Notes: a model not told the origin generated them from the sequence alone. DNA of 64,000 nucleotides from an uncultured Hyphomicrobiales bacterium (GCA_903884435.1 CAISEY010000343.1:1-64000); one strand, 5' to 3'. Positions 48,156 to 58,111 are shown, numbered from the stretch's first letter. Translations and numbers: made by a program.

Positions 48156-50018
48156 ATGAAACTGTCACAGTTTTTCAAGGGCGCCACCGCTCTCGCCGGC
48201 CTCCTCGGCGCCTCGCTCGCGGCGTCCGCCAGCGCTTTCGCCGCCGACGCCCTTCTGTCCGGCGTCGTCAAATCGCCGACCGGGGAAAAAATGGGCGGCG
48301 TCACCGTTTCCGCCAAGGCGGAGGGATCGACGATCACGACCACCGTCTTCACGGATGAAAACGGCGAATATTATTTCCCGCCGCTCGCCTCGGGAAAATA
48401 CAATGTCTGGGCGCAGGCCCTGACCTTCGAAACCGCGAAATCCCCCGTGGAACTCGCGGCGAACAAGGCGCAGAATTTCGACATGAAGCCGCTGGCGGAC
48501 TTCGCCCGCCAGCTTCCCGGCGACGAACTCCTCAACGCGCTGCCGGCCGTGACCAACGACGACAAGCGCCTGAAGAACCTCATCCGGAAGAACTGCACGG
48601 GCTGCCACACCGCGAGCTATCCGTTGCAGCACAGGTTCGACGAAGCCGGCTGGTTCGCCGTCCTCAATCTGATGAAGCAGGTCAACGTCCTCGGCGTGCA
48701 CGTGCCGGATCGCGCCTTCAACGGCACGATCGAAACACACCAGAAGGAGCTCGCCGCCTATCTCGCCCGCGCGCGAGGTCCAGGCGAGACGTCGATGAAG
48801 TTCAACTTGCGTCCACGCCCCTCCGGAGAGGCCGCGCGCGTCGTTTTCCGCGAATACGACGTGCCCGTCGACGCGGAGGAAGGCCTTCCCTACAAATACC
48901 TGCCGCACAATGGCTCGGACTGGTCGCTCGGTTCGCCCTCCGGCATGAACGGCGCGAACGGCGTGCACGACGCCCAGCTCGATCTCGACGGCAACATCTG
49001 GTGGACGCAGGCGCATCCGACGAAAACCACGACCGTCGCGCGCGTCGACGCGAAGACGGGCGAAACCAAAATCTTCAAGATCAGCGAGCCAGGCGGCTAC
49101 GCCAGCAATTCGCATGGCATCATCCGCGACCCGAAGGGGTTCCTCTGGTTCAACTCGCGCCCGTCGGCCCCGCGGGGCCTGCGCCAGGCGCTGGTGAAAA
49201 TCGATCCGAAGACGCAGACGCTGACGAATTACGTCCCTCCGGACAACATGGCCTACACCGCGGGCTCGCTCGATTTCGACGGCAAGGGCTTCATCTGGGT
49301 GACGACGCCGGACGGCGCGTTGCGCTTCGATCCCGTCGCGGAAAAGTTCACCGCAGAATTCAAGTCAGTGACGTTCAAGAACGCCAATGGCACGGTTCCT
49401 GTTTACGGGATCGCCTCGGATCGCGATGGCAACGGCTGGTGGGCCGGGATGGCGCAGGACTTCATCGAGAAAGGCGACACGTCCACGGGCAAGGCGAGTG
49501 AATTCAAGCTGCCGCCGGATCGCAAGGAGCTCGACTACCTGACCGCGGCGGAGAAGGACTTTTATCAAACATTCCAGCCCGTGGACTTCAACTCGCCCTT
49601 CCCCTGGGCGCAGGGCCCGCGCCGAATGGGAACCGACAAGAACGCCGACGTGTTGTGGGTCGCCAATTCGTTTGGCGGAAACTACGCGCGCGTCGACACG
49701 AAAACCTCCGAGGTCAAGCTGATCGACCTGCCGAATCCCGAGGTGCAGCAGCCCTATCACGTGGCCGTGGACAACAGCCACGCCGCGTGGACCAACCTGT
49801 GGAGCACGGACCAGGTCGCGAAATACGATCCGGCCAGCGGCAAGTGGACCCTCTACGATCTGCCGTCGCGCGGCACGGAGACTCGCTACATCTCCGTCCT
49901 GGAAAAGGAAGGCCAGCCCATGCAGATCGCGATCCCCTATTCGCGACTGCGCAAGATCGCGGTCATGCAGCCCCGCGGCGTGGACGAAATCGCGAAGTTG
50001 AAGGCGTCCGCGAAATAA
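48156..50018 (+). CDS. Carboxypeptidase-regulatory-like domain + haem motif + Vgb-like beta-propeller protein, module 1
   Basis: LSGVVKSPTGEKMGGVTVSAKAEGSTITTTVFTDENGEYYFPPLASGKYNVWAQA; NCTGCHTASYPLQHRFDEAGW; repeated propeller segments (VHDAQLDLDGNIWWTQ, ITDPKG/RDPKGFLWFN-type). Confidence 0.85.
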   Translation: MKLSQFFKGATALAGLLGASLAASASAFAADALLSGVVKSPTGEKMGGVTVSAKAEGSTITTTVFTDENGEYYFPPLASGKYNVWAQALTFETAKSPVELAANKAQNFDMKPLADFARQLPGDELLNALPAVTNDDKRLKNLIRKNCTGCHTASYPLQHRFDEAGWFAVLNLMKQVNVLGVHVPDRAFNGTIETHQKELAAYLARARGPGETSMKFNLRPRPSGEAARVVFREYDVPVDAEEGLPYKYLPHNGSDWSLGSPSGMNGANGVHDAQLDLDGNIWWTQAHPTKTTTVARVDAKTGETKIFKISEPGGYASNSHGIIRDPKGFLWFNSRPSAPRGLRQALVKIDPKTQTLTNYVPPDNMAYTAGSLDFDGKGFIWVTTPDGALRFDPVAEKFTAEFKSVTFKNANGTVPVYGIASDRDGNGWWAGMAQDFIEKGDTSTGKASEFKLPPDRKELDYLTAAEKDFYQTFQPVDFNSPFPWAQGPRRMGTDKNADVLWVANSFGGNYARVDTKTSEVKLIDLPNPEVQQPYHVAVDNSHAAWTNLWSTDQVAKYDPASGKWTLYDLPSRGTETRYISVLEKEGQPMQIAIPYSRLRKIAVMQPRGVDEIAKLKASAK

Positions 50019-50062
50019 ATCAAAACAACTGGCGCGAACGCTGGTCTTGTTATAGTGATCCA

Positions 50063-50097
50063 GCCGCGCGCGGTTCTCGCGCGCGGCTTATTTTTTC
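50063..50097 (+). terminator. Rho-independent terminator after propeller protein 1
   Basis: GCCGCGCGCG-GTTCT-CGCGCGCGGC followed by TTATTTTTT, read directly. Confidence 0.85.
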
Positions 50098-50149
50098 GTT
50101 CATTTCTCGGTGTTTTGGACTCGCCCCTCGAACCGGGAACCGTGGAATC

Positions 50150-50821
50150 ATGAACGAAGCCGCGCTCGCGCGTGAACAAATGGTCTTTGAACAGCTCGAA
50201 CAGCGCGGAATCCGGGATCCCCGTTTGCTCGACGCCATGCGAAAGGTTCCAAGAGAGCGTTTCGTCGATGTCGAGACGAGCGGCGAAGCCTACGGAGACC
50301 ATTCACTGCCCATCGGAGAGGGGCAGACGATCTCGCAACCCTGGATCGTCGCGCACATGATCCAGTCCGCGGCGATCGAACCCCGCGACCGCGTCCTGGA
50401 AATCGGCGCGGGATCCGGTTATTCCGCCGCCATTCTCGGTCATCTCGCCAATCGCGTCTGGACCATTGAACGGCAAACGCGTCTGGCCCGTTTTTCCGGC
50501 CAGCGAATCGCGATGTCGGGACTCGCGAACGTCACGGTCCTGCGTGGCGATGGAACGCTCGGATGGCCGCCCGCCGCACCTTTCGACGCCATTCTCGTGA
50601 CCGCCGCCGCTCCGCGCGTTCCCGATCCGCTGCGGCGACAACTGGCCATCGGAGGACGGCTCGTGTTGCCAACGGGAGAAGAGCCGGAGTCCCAAAGATT
50701 GACGCGGATCGTGCGCCATGGCGCCGATGAATTCAGCGAGGAAGACCTCGGGCGCGTCGCCTTCGCGCCGCTGATCGGCGAACATGGCTTTCCGGAACCG
50801 GGCGCGCCCCGGCGGCGCTGA
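50150..50821 (+). CDS. Protein-L-isoaspartate O-methyltransferase family
   Basis: GIRDPRLLDAMRKVPRERFVD, YGDHSLPIGEGQTISQPWIVAHM, VLEIGAGSGYSAAILGHLANRVWTIER. Confidence 0.93.
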   Translation: MNEAALAREQMVFEQLEQRGIRDPRLLDAMRKVPRERFVDVETSGEAYGDHSLPIGEGQTISQPWIVAHMIQSAAIEPRDRVLEIGAGSGYSAAILGHLANRVWTIERQTRLARFSGQRIAMSGLANVTVLRGDGTLGWPPAAPFDAILVTAAAPRVPDPLRRQLAIGGRLVLPTGEEPESQRLTRIVRHGADEFSEEDLGRVAFAPLIGEHGFPEPGAPRRR

Positions 50822-50915
50822 AGCTCGCGAAACATCCCGTTCACCGGTCCCGAGGCTTTTCTTGTACCGGATCCCGTCGTACCATTCCCGGGAAGAGATT
50901 TCGGGGAGGACGGGA

Positions 50916-51272
50916 ATGAAGCAGATTGCGTTGTCGGGCGCCATGGTCGTGGCGCTGACGTGCGCCGCGGCGGCGCAGCAGGGCCCAGGACTGACCGCGC
51001 CCCAGCGCGAGGGCCAGCGTCTTTTCACGCAGCATTGCGGCGTGTGCCATCTCAAAATTCTCATCAACGTGCCGGCCCCCAACGGGCCCGCGCTCTCGAA
51101 CAAGGTGTTCGAAAACGGCGCCGAGGCCAGCGTGAAAGCACGGATCGCCGACGGTTCGCCCAACATGCCCGGCTACAAACTGATGTTCGAGCCCGCGCAG
51201 ATCGACGCGATCGTCGATTATCTGAAAACCGTCAATCCGCCGCCGCCGCCCGCGGCTCCCGTCCGCCGCTAA
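50916..51272 (+). CDS. Small periplasmic c-type cytochrome, module 2
   Basis: Signal peptide; QREGQRLFTQHCGVCHLKILINVPAPNGPAL; DGSPNMPGYKLMFEPAQIDAIVDYL. Confidence 0.9.
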   Translation: MKQIALSGAMVVALTCAAAAQQGPGLTAPQREGQRLFTQHCGVCHLKILINVPAPNGPALSNKVFENGAEASVKARIADGSPNMPGYKLMFEPAQIDAIVDYLKTVNPPPPPAAPVRR

Positions 51273-51294
51273 CGCAGGCCCGAGAGGAAACCCC

Positions 51295-53142
51295 ATGAAA
51301 AACAAGGTTCACCTGAATTTCCCCAGTCTTCTCGCCATGTCGGTCGCGATGGCTTCGACGATGCTCGCGGCTCCCGCCGCGCTCGCCGCCGACGCGATTG
51401 TTTCCGGCGTCGTCAGGGACGGCGCGGGCGCGCCCATGGGCGGCGTCACCGTATCGGCCAAAGCCGCCGGATCGACCATCACGACCTCCGTCTTCACGGA
51501 CGAGCAGGGCGCGTATTTTTTCCCGCCGCTCCCCGCCGGAACCTACCGCGTGCGCGCGCAGGCCGTGACCTTCGAGACGGCGACCGGCAGTCTCGCCGCC
51601 GACGGCAAGGCAAAACAGGACTTTTCCCTGAAGCCGATGAAGGATTTCGTCCGGCAATTGCCCGGCGACATCCTGCTCGCGGCGATGCCCTCGGAGACGC
51701 CCGACGACGCGCGGATGCACCGCGTCCTGCGCAGCGTGTGCACCGGATGCCACACCGCGAGCTACGTGCTCCAGCACAGGTTCGACGAAGAAGGCTGGAG
51801 CCGGATTCTCGGCTGGATGAAACAGCTCAACGTCTACGGCGTCAAAGTCGATCGTCCGCCGCAGGACGTCATCAACTACAACCAGAAGGAACTCGCCGCC
51901 TACCTCGCGCGCGCCCGCGGGCCAGGCGAATCCTCGATGAAATTCGACAAGATGCGGCCACGCCCCTCGGGCGAGGCGGCGCGGGTCGTGTTCCGCGAAT
52001 ACGACGTGCCGGTGAACCCGGAAGCCGGCCTCCCCGACAAGACCACGACCAACGACGGGTCCGACTGGGCGCTCGGCACGCCGTCGGGCATCGGGTCGAC
52101 CGTCCATGATTCCTGGGTCGACCGGGACGGAAGCATCTGGTTCACCTCGAACGTGCCGCAGCACGTTTCGTCCGTGGCGCGCATCAATCCCAAGACCGGC
52201 GAGATCAAGAACTTCCGCCTGCCCGGCCCGGGCGGCTTCTCCGCTCCGACGCACGGGATGACCATCGATCCGAAGGGCATCGTCTGGTTCAATGTCAACA
52301 CCGGCAAGGGCGGCCTTGGCCGCATCGATCCAAAGACCGAGGAGATCAGGGTCTTCACGCCGCCGGAAGGCATGATGCCGACCGGCGGAGCGACCACCGT
52401 CGATTACGACGGCAAGGGCCGGATCTGGGCCTCGGCGCCGGAAGGCGCGCTGATGTTCGATCCCGTCGCGGAAAAGTTCAGCGAGTTCAAATCGCCGACG
52501 TTCAAGACGCCAAACGGCAACGGCGTGACCTATGGAACGGCGGCCGATCGCGACGGCAAGGGCTGGTGGGCGGAAATGGCGCTCGACATCATCGGCTCGG
52601 GCAATCCGGAAACCGGAAAATCCTCCGAACTCAAGCTGTTGCCGATCAAGTCGGAGCTGGACCTTCTGTCGCCGGAGGCGCGCGCCTTCTACGACAAGGC
52701 CGTCGCGCCGGACTTCAACGCGCCCATGCCCTGGCAGCAGGGGCCGCGGCGCCTCGGCACGGACAAAAACGCCGACATTCTCTATGTCGCGGCGTCGTGG
52801 GCCGGACATCTCGTGAGGGTCAACACGAAAACGAACGAGATGACGACCATTCCGCTGCCCGACCCGAAGGCGACCCTGCCCTATCACGTGCATGTCGACA
52901 GCAAGGGCGCGGCCTGGACCAATCTCTGGATGACCGACCAGGTGGCGCGTTATTCCCCCGCCGACGGCAAGTGGACCCTGTTCGACCTGCCGACCCGCGG
53001 CGGAGAGGCGCGTTACGTCTCGATCATGGAAACCAATGGAACCGCCCAGGTCGCCCTTCCATATTTCCGCGCCAACAAGGTCGCGGTGATGACCTTCCGC
53101 GACGAAGCGGCCATGCAGGCGGCGCGCGCGGCGGCCCAATAG
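51295..53142 (+). CDS. Carboxypeptidase-regulatory-like domain + haem motif + Vgb-like beta-propeller protein, module 2
   Basis: VSGVVRDGAGAPMGGVTVSAKAAGSTITTSVFTDEQGAYFFPPLPAGTYRVRAQA; VCTGCHTASYVLQHRFDEEGW; colinear with the 48156-50018 protein. Confidence 0.85.
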   Translation: MKNKVHLNFPSLLAMSVAMASTMLAAPAALAADAIVSGVVRDGAGAPMGGVTVSAKAAGSTITTSVFTDEQGAYFFPPLPAGTYRVRAQAVTFETATGSLAADGKAKQDFSLKPMKDFVRQLPGDILLAAMPSETPDDARMHRVLRSVCTGCHTASYVLQHRFDEEGWSRILGWMKQLNVYGVKVDRPPQDVINYNQKELAAYLARARGPGESSMKFDKMRPRPSGEAARVVFREYDVPVNPEAGLPDKTTTNDGSDWALGTPSGIGSTVHDSWVDRDGSIWFTSNVPQHVSSVARINPKTGEIKNFRLPGPGGFSAPTHGMTIDPKGIVWFNVNTGKGGLGRIDPKTEEIRVFTPPEGMMPTGGATTVDYDGKGRIWASAPEGALMFDPVAEKFSEFKSPTFKTPNGNGVTYGTAADRDGKGWWAEMALDIIGSGNPETGKSSELKLLPIKSELDLLSPEARAFYDKAVAPDFNAPMPWQQGPRRLGTDKNADILYVAASWAGHLVRVNTKTNEMTTIPLPDPKATLPYHVHVDSKGAAWTNLWMTDQVARYSPADGKWTLFDLPTRGGEARYVSIMETNGTAQVALPYFRANKVAVMTFRDEAAMQAARAAAQ

Positions 53143-53160
53143 GGTCCGGCATGACCCGAC

Positions 53161-53181
53161 GGCGCCGGCCCCGCCGGCGCC
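53161..53181. other. GC hairpin GGCGCCGGC-CCC-GCCGGCGCC after propeller protein 2
   Basis: Perfect 9-bp stem 19 nt after the stop; a TTTTTT run follows only about 30 nt later. Confidence 0.4.
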
Positions 53182-53314
53182 GCCATCGGAAATTGGCGCG
53201 TTTTTTCCAATTAAATCAATCTGAAACCGGGATCCATTCATACTTCGTGAAGAAAGCGCGGCCATTGTCCAGGCGGGCGGGCGGCGCTCCGCGTTTGAAG
53301 GTTCTGGTCTGCAC

Positions 53315-55297
53315 ATGTTCGGTCTGGAAGTCCGCCTGCGGCGGGGCTGGCGCCTGACGCGCAAATGCCTGTTGCTCGCCATTGGCAATTTCTCGCAAGC
53401 TTTTGGCGGCGTGGTCGACGAAAATCTCGCGGGCAAGATACGCGCGGAACAATGGCGCTCCGTTGTCGGACACACCGTTTCGATGATGGCCGCCACCATG
53501 CTGAATGGCGCGATCCTCGTCGCGGCGCTCGGCGGGACGGCGGACCCGCTCTCGCTCGTCGCCTGGACGTTTGCCCTTCTTTCGGGCGTGGGGCTCGTGA
53601 TGACGCGCCGTCTGCTCGCGCGCGCGCGACCGCGCCCGACGCGGACATCGCCGCGGACGATCCGCAGAATTTGCCGGAACGCCTTCATCGCCGGCGTCAC
53701 CTGGGGGGCGGCGCCGCCGCTCTTCTACATGGACGCCTCGCAGGGCGGAAAGCTCGTTCTCACCTGTATCTGCGCGGGCATGATCGGGGGCGGCGCGCTC
53801 GCCTTCGGCAGCGTTCCGGCGGCGGCCGTCGCGATGATCGCGCCCATCGCGGGCGGCTCCATCTGGGCGCTCTGGCGGTCCGGCGAAGCGGAAACGCCTT
53901 TCATCATCGCGCTGCTGGCCAGTTACTGCTTCGTGCTGATCCGCGCCTCGATGCTTCATGCCTTCAACCAGGCGCGCCAGTTCATCTCGCGGACGGAAAT
54001 CGAACAACTGGCCAGCCGCGACCCGCTCACCGGCCTGGACAATATCGCGGTCTTCCGCGGCGCCGCCACGGAGGCCATGCTGCGCCTCGAACGCGCGGGA
54101 GAACCATTCGCGCTTTTCCTCGTCGACATAGACGATCTCAAGAAATTCAACGAGCAGCATGGCCACGCCGCGGGCGACGCCCTGCTGGTCGCGCTCGCGA
54201 ACCGGATGCGCGGGCTCGCCCGCCGCGGCGAACGGATCGCGCGGATCGACGGAGACCAGTTCGCGATTCTGTCGCCCGGCCTCGCGGGCGAGGCGACCCT
54301 GCGCGCCTGCGCCGCGCGCCTGGCGAAAATGCTTGGCGAGCCCTATGAATTCGGCGGCGTGGCGAAATCGATTTCGGTTTGCGTTGGAGTCTTCGCCGCG
54401 CAAAGGGGCGTCGCCGACGCGCGCACGGTCATGCGCAACGCCGAGCTCGCCTTGCTGAAAGCCCAGCGCAAGGGGCGCGGCTCCTTTCACGTTTTCGGCG
54501 CCGGCGACGACGCCGCCCTGCTCGAACGGCAGGCGATGGAGGAGGACTTGCGCCTCGCCCTCGCGCGCGGCGAGTTCCACCTCGAATTCCAGCCGATGTA
54601 CCGCCTCGCCTCGCGCAAGGTCGAAGGCTTCGAGGCGCTGCTCCGCTGGCGCCATCCCGCGCGCGGCCTCGTGCCGCCGTCCGTTTTCATTCCGATCGCC
54701 GAGGAGCACGACCTCATCGAGCCGATCGGCGGCTGGGTGCTGCGCGCCGCCTGCGCCGCCGCGGCGTCGTGGCCGCGCGACGTGCGCGTTTGCGTCAACG
54801 TGTCGGCGCGGCAATTGCGCACGCGGGCGCTTTGCTCGCAGGTCGCGATTCTGCTCGAGGAGTTTGGCCTCGAACCCGACCGCCTCGAAATCGAGATCAC
54901 GGAAAGCGTTCTGGTTTCCGACGACGCGCTTCCGCTTGAAATTCTCACGGAGCTGAGCAAGCGCGGCGTGACGCTGGCGCTCGACGACTTCGGCACCGGC
55001 TATTCCTCGCTTGGCTATCTGCGCCGGCTGCCCTTCGACCGCATCAAGATCGACCGGTCCTTCGTTTCGGAAATTTGCGAGGATCGCGACAGCGCCGCGA
55101 TCGTCAAATCAGTGATCGGGCTCGCCCGCGATCTCGGCATGGAAGTGACGGCGGAAGGAATCGAGACCGTCGAGCAACTGGAATGTCTGCGCGCGCTGGA
55201 TTGCCCCGAAGTGCAGGGCTATCTCATTGGCAGACCGATGGCCGAGGATCGCGTGGACGCCTGCCTGCGCGCGGGCGTGACGCTCGCCGCCGCCTGA
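53315..55297 (+). CDS. Membrane-associated GGDEF-EAL protein, probable c-di-GMP phosphodiesterase
   Basis: N-terminal TM segments; degenerate GGDEF (RIDGDQFAIL); intact EAL motifs (FEALLRWRHP, NVSARQL, EITES, LDDFGTGYSSL, KIDRSFV, AEGIET). Confidence 0.93.
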   Translation: MFGLEVRLRRGWRLTRKCLLLAIGNFSQAFGGVVDENLAGKIRAEQWRSVVGHTVSMMAATMLNGAILVAALGGTADPLSLVAWTFALLSGVGLVMTRRLLARARPRPTRTSPRTIRRICRNAFIAGVTWGAAPPLFYMDASQGGKLVLTCICAGMIGGGALAFGSVPAAAVAMIAPIAGGSIWALWRSGEAETPFIIALLASYCFVLIRASMLHAFNQARQFISRTEIEQLASRDPLTGLDNIAVFRGAATEAMLRLERAGEPFALFLVDIDDLKKFNEQHGHAAGDALLVALANRMRGLARRGERIARIDGDQFAILSPGLAGEATLRACAARLAKMLGEPYEFGGVAKSISVCVGVFAAQRGVADARTVMRNAELALLKAQRKGRGSFHVFGAGDDAALLERQAMEEDLRLALARGEFHLEFQPMYRLASRKVEGFEALLRWRHPARGLVPPSVFIPIAEEHDLIEPIGGWVLRAACAAAASWPRDVRVCVNVSARQLRTRALCSQVAILLEEFGLEPDRLEIEITESVLVSDDALPLEILTELSKRGVTLALDDFGTGYSSLGYLRRLPFDRIKIDRSFVSEICEDRDSAAIVKSVIGLARDLGMEVTAEGIETVEQLECLRALDCPEVQGYLIGRPMAEDRVDACLRAGVTLAAA

Positions 55298-55388
55298 CCG
55301 GGCGCGATCCCCCGCGATTGACTGCCGCGCCCGCGCGCTTCATCCTGGCGCCGGTTTTATTCGCCGCCAGGCGGCGCGGGAGACATTC

Positions 55389-56381
55389 GTGAAAAAGCAA
55401 CTGAGCATCGCCTTCGCCGCCAATCCCCGCACGTGGCCCGTTCTCGACGGGCGCGTGAAAGCGGAAGGCCTCGATCTCTATCCAAGCGTCGTCGGCCCGT
55501 CGGAACTGTTCTGGCGCCAGTTGAAATACGCGGACTTCGACGTGGCCGAAATGTCCTTCTCGTCGTTCATCATCGCGCTGTCCAAGGGCGACGACCGCTT
55601 CACGGGATTGCCGATCTTCACGACGCGGCGCTTCTTCCATTCCTTCATTCTCGCGCGCAAGGATTCCGGGATCGAAAAGCCGGAAGACCTGAAGGGCAAG
55701 CGCGTCGGCGTCACCGAATACCAGCAGACCGGCGCGCTGTGGACGCGCGGCGCGCTCGAGCACGAATGGGGCGTGAAATCATCGGATTGCGAATGGTTCA
55801 TGGAGCGCACGCCCGAACTGAGCCACGGCGGCGCGACGGGTTTCAGGCCGCCGGCGGGCGTCACGGTCCACCAGATACCGCCCGACAAGAGCGTCGCCTC
55901 GATGATGACCTCGGGCGAACTCGACGCCTGCGTGCACTACCGGGGGCACAAGACCATCGTCAACCGCAGCAACCTCGACCTGTTCAACCATCCGGACATT
56001 CGCACCCTGTTCGCCAGCCCGCGCGACGAGGGCATCCGCTACTGGAAGAAGACGGGGATTTTCCCGATCAACCACGGCATGGTCATCCGGCGCGAACTCG
56101 CCGAGAAATATCCGTGGATCGTCATCAATCTCGTGCAGGCGTTCAACGAGGCGAACAGGATCGCCGACGCAGAACGTCTCGAGCATTGCGACTATCACAT
56201 CGCCACGGGCTTGCTGCCGGCCGGGGCGCGGGAGGCGCTGAAAACGACCATCGTGAAACACGGCGTCGTCGCCAACCGGAAGACGCTGGAAGCCGCCGCG
56301 CTGCATTCGGTCGAACAGGGATTGACCGACCGCCTGATGAAGCTCGACGAAGTCTTCGCTCCGTCATCCATGGAGCTTTGA
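55389..56381 (+). CDS. 4,5-dihydroxyphthalate decarboxylase-like / SBP-fold protein without signal peptide
   Basis: MKKQLSIAFAANPRTWPVLDGRVKAEGLDLYPSVVGPSELFWRQLKYADFDVAEMSFSSFI; GKRVGVTEYQQTGALWTRGALEHEWGV. Confidence 0.75.
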   Translation: MKKQLSIAFAANPRTWPVLDGRVKAEGLDLYPSVVGPSELFWRQLKYADFDVAEMSFSSFIIALSKGDDRFTGLPIFTTRRFFHSFILARKDSGIEKPEDLKGKRVGVTEYQQTGALWTRGALEHEWGVKSSDCEWFMERTPELSHGGATGFRPPAGVTVHQIPPDKSVASMMTSGELDACVHYRGHKTIVNRSNLDLFNHPDIRTLFASPRDEGIRYWKKTGIFPINHGMVIRRELAEKYPWIVINLVQAFNEANRIADAERLEHCDYHIATGLLPAGAREALKTTIVKHGVVANRKTLEAAALHSVEQGLTDRLMKLDEVFAPSSMEL

Positions 56382-56418
56382 CGACGGGAAAATGATCCCC
56401 GCCGCCCGGCCCCGCGTC

Positions 56419-57837
56419 TCAACGCGAGACGCGGATGGCGGTGAGTTGCGCGCCGATCTTGCTGAACGCCGTCTGCATGTCGGCGATCGTCGTGGCGTTG
56501 AAATAATTCGCCGCGAGGCCGGCGCAGTCCAGCAGAATGCCCTGGATCGTCGGATCGGTGACCTGGAACGCGATCGTGTAGACCGAGATGTTCGCCGCCC
56601 GCATGTTCGAGCAGGTTTGCTTCAGGATGTTGTCCGCGTCGGCTGAATTGTTGCCGTTGTGCGCCGGATAGGTTGGCGAGACGGTGTTGGCGCCGTCGGT
56701 CATCAGGATGAGAATTTTCTTCGTCGTCGAGGCGTAGGGAGCGCCGTCCGCGAAGGGAAGATCCGGCGACAGGATGCGCCAGCCCCAGAGGAGTCCCGAG
56801 GGAATATAGGTCTCTCCCGTCGCCGTCATCGCGGCGATCTGGGTCTTGATGGCGTTGGGATCGGACGACAGCCGCGCCAGCGGCGCGGGCAGATCCCAGA
56901 CGTCGAAAATCGCGGGCACGGGATCGGAGGCGCTCACCGCCGCCTGAAGATCCTTCGGATAATTGCGCGAGCCCGCCGCTCCGCCCCAGGTGTGCGTGTA
57001 CGATCCCGCGGACCAGCAGGCGGGCGGGCCGGGGGGGCTGTAACTGATGACGGGCGTGTAGGTGTAGGTGTAGGGGATGCCGTCATTGTAACCCGTCGCC
57101 GTGACCGGGGCGCCATAGACATAGGGCCCGGGATAGCTCGGGGACGTGTCGCAGCCCGCCGGCCAGGTGTCCGTGTAGTCGGCGGCGCCGCTCATCCACG
57201 AGGCGTTCTTGTTGGCCGAGCCGATGTTGACATAGTAATTGAAGGGAACGAACCCGACCTTCACCTTGCTCGACGCGCCGGGCGCGGAATAAAGCGTGTC
57301 GACGAGTTGCGAGGCGGCCGCCTGCGCGGCGGCGAGCTTGGCGCCAGCCATCGACCCCGTCGTGTCGAGCGCGATGACGACTTCGGCGCTGCTTCCGGTT
57401 CCGAACATCGCTTCCGCGTTCACCGCTACGTTGATCGTCGTCGTGCCGAAATAGCGCATGAAATTGGTGTTGATCGCCGTCCGCGCCGCCCCCGTGACCT
57501 TGCCGGTCACGTCGACGGAGGAGGTCACGGTTGGCGCCGATCCGTCGGGACTTCTGTATTTCGCCGCGACAAAATTCGCGACGACCGTCTGGACCTGGGC
57601 GTTCGTGCTGCCCTGCGAAAGGGCCGTGGCGCCGGCGATCACCGCCGCGTCCATGGCGATCTGAAGCTCGGACTTCGCCCGCAGCCCCACCGCGTAATCG
57701 ACGCCCGCGCCGACGATGGCGAGAAGGGGCACCATGGAAATCGCGAAGAACATGGCGACATTGCCCTTCGCGTCGGCGGCGAAGGCGCGCGGGGCGCGCG
57801 CGACGGAGTATTTTGATCCGGACCCGGGGGGGCTCAC
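56419..57837 (-). CDS. TadE/TadG-like pilus-assembly protein with VWA domain
   Basis: DAKGNVAMFFAISMVPLLAIVGAGVDYAVGLRAKSELQIAMDAAVIAGA; VWA MIDAS VVIALDTTGSMAG; ILILMTDGANT. Confidence 0.88.
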   Translation of the reverse strand: MSPPGSGSKYSVARAPRAFAADAKGNVAMFFAISMVPLLAIVGAGVDYAVGLRAKSELQIAMDAAVIAGATALSQGSTNAQVQTVVANFVAAKYRSPDGSAPTVTSSVDVTGKVTGAARTAINTNFMRYFGTTTINVAVNAEAMFGTGSSAEVVIALDTTGSMAGAKLAAAQAAASQLVDTLYSAPGASSKVKVGFVPFNYYVNIGSANKNASWMSGAADYTDTWPAGCDTSPSYPGPYVYGAPVTATGYNDGIPYTYTYTPVISYSPPGPPACWSAGSYTHTWGGAAGSRNYPKDLQAAVSASDPVPAIFDVWDLPAPLARLSSDPNAIKTQIAAMTATGETYIPSGLLWGWRILSPDLPFADGAPYASTTKKILILMTDGANTVSPTYPAHNGNNSADADNILKQTCSNMRAANISVYTIAFQVTDPTIQGILLDCAGLAANYFNATTIADMQTAFSKIGAQLTAIRVSR

Positions 57838-58111
57838 TTCAGGACTCCCTGAAAAAGAAATCAGCGCCAGCCGCGTGACGAACTGGCCAATAGCCGGGAC
57901 AGTCGGCGGTTCGTGTTAAAAATCCGCCAGGGCCGAACGCGCGGCTCCCTTTTTGTTCAATTGAAAGGAAGATTGCCGGCGAGAGGGTAAACCATTGGCG
58001 CCTGGCGAAGGCGCGAAGGCCCTGGCGCGAATTGTCCCCGCCCCGGAAATCGAATTTCACTTCGCCGGGAAAGTCGATAAAAGCGCGGGACCCGCCAACA
58101 GTGGATAACCC

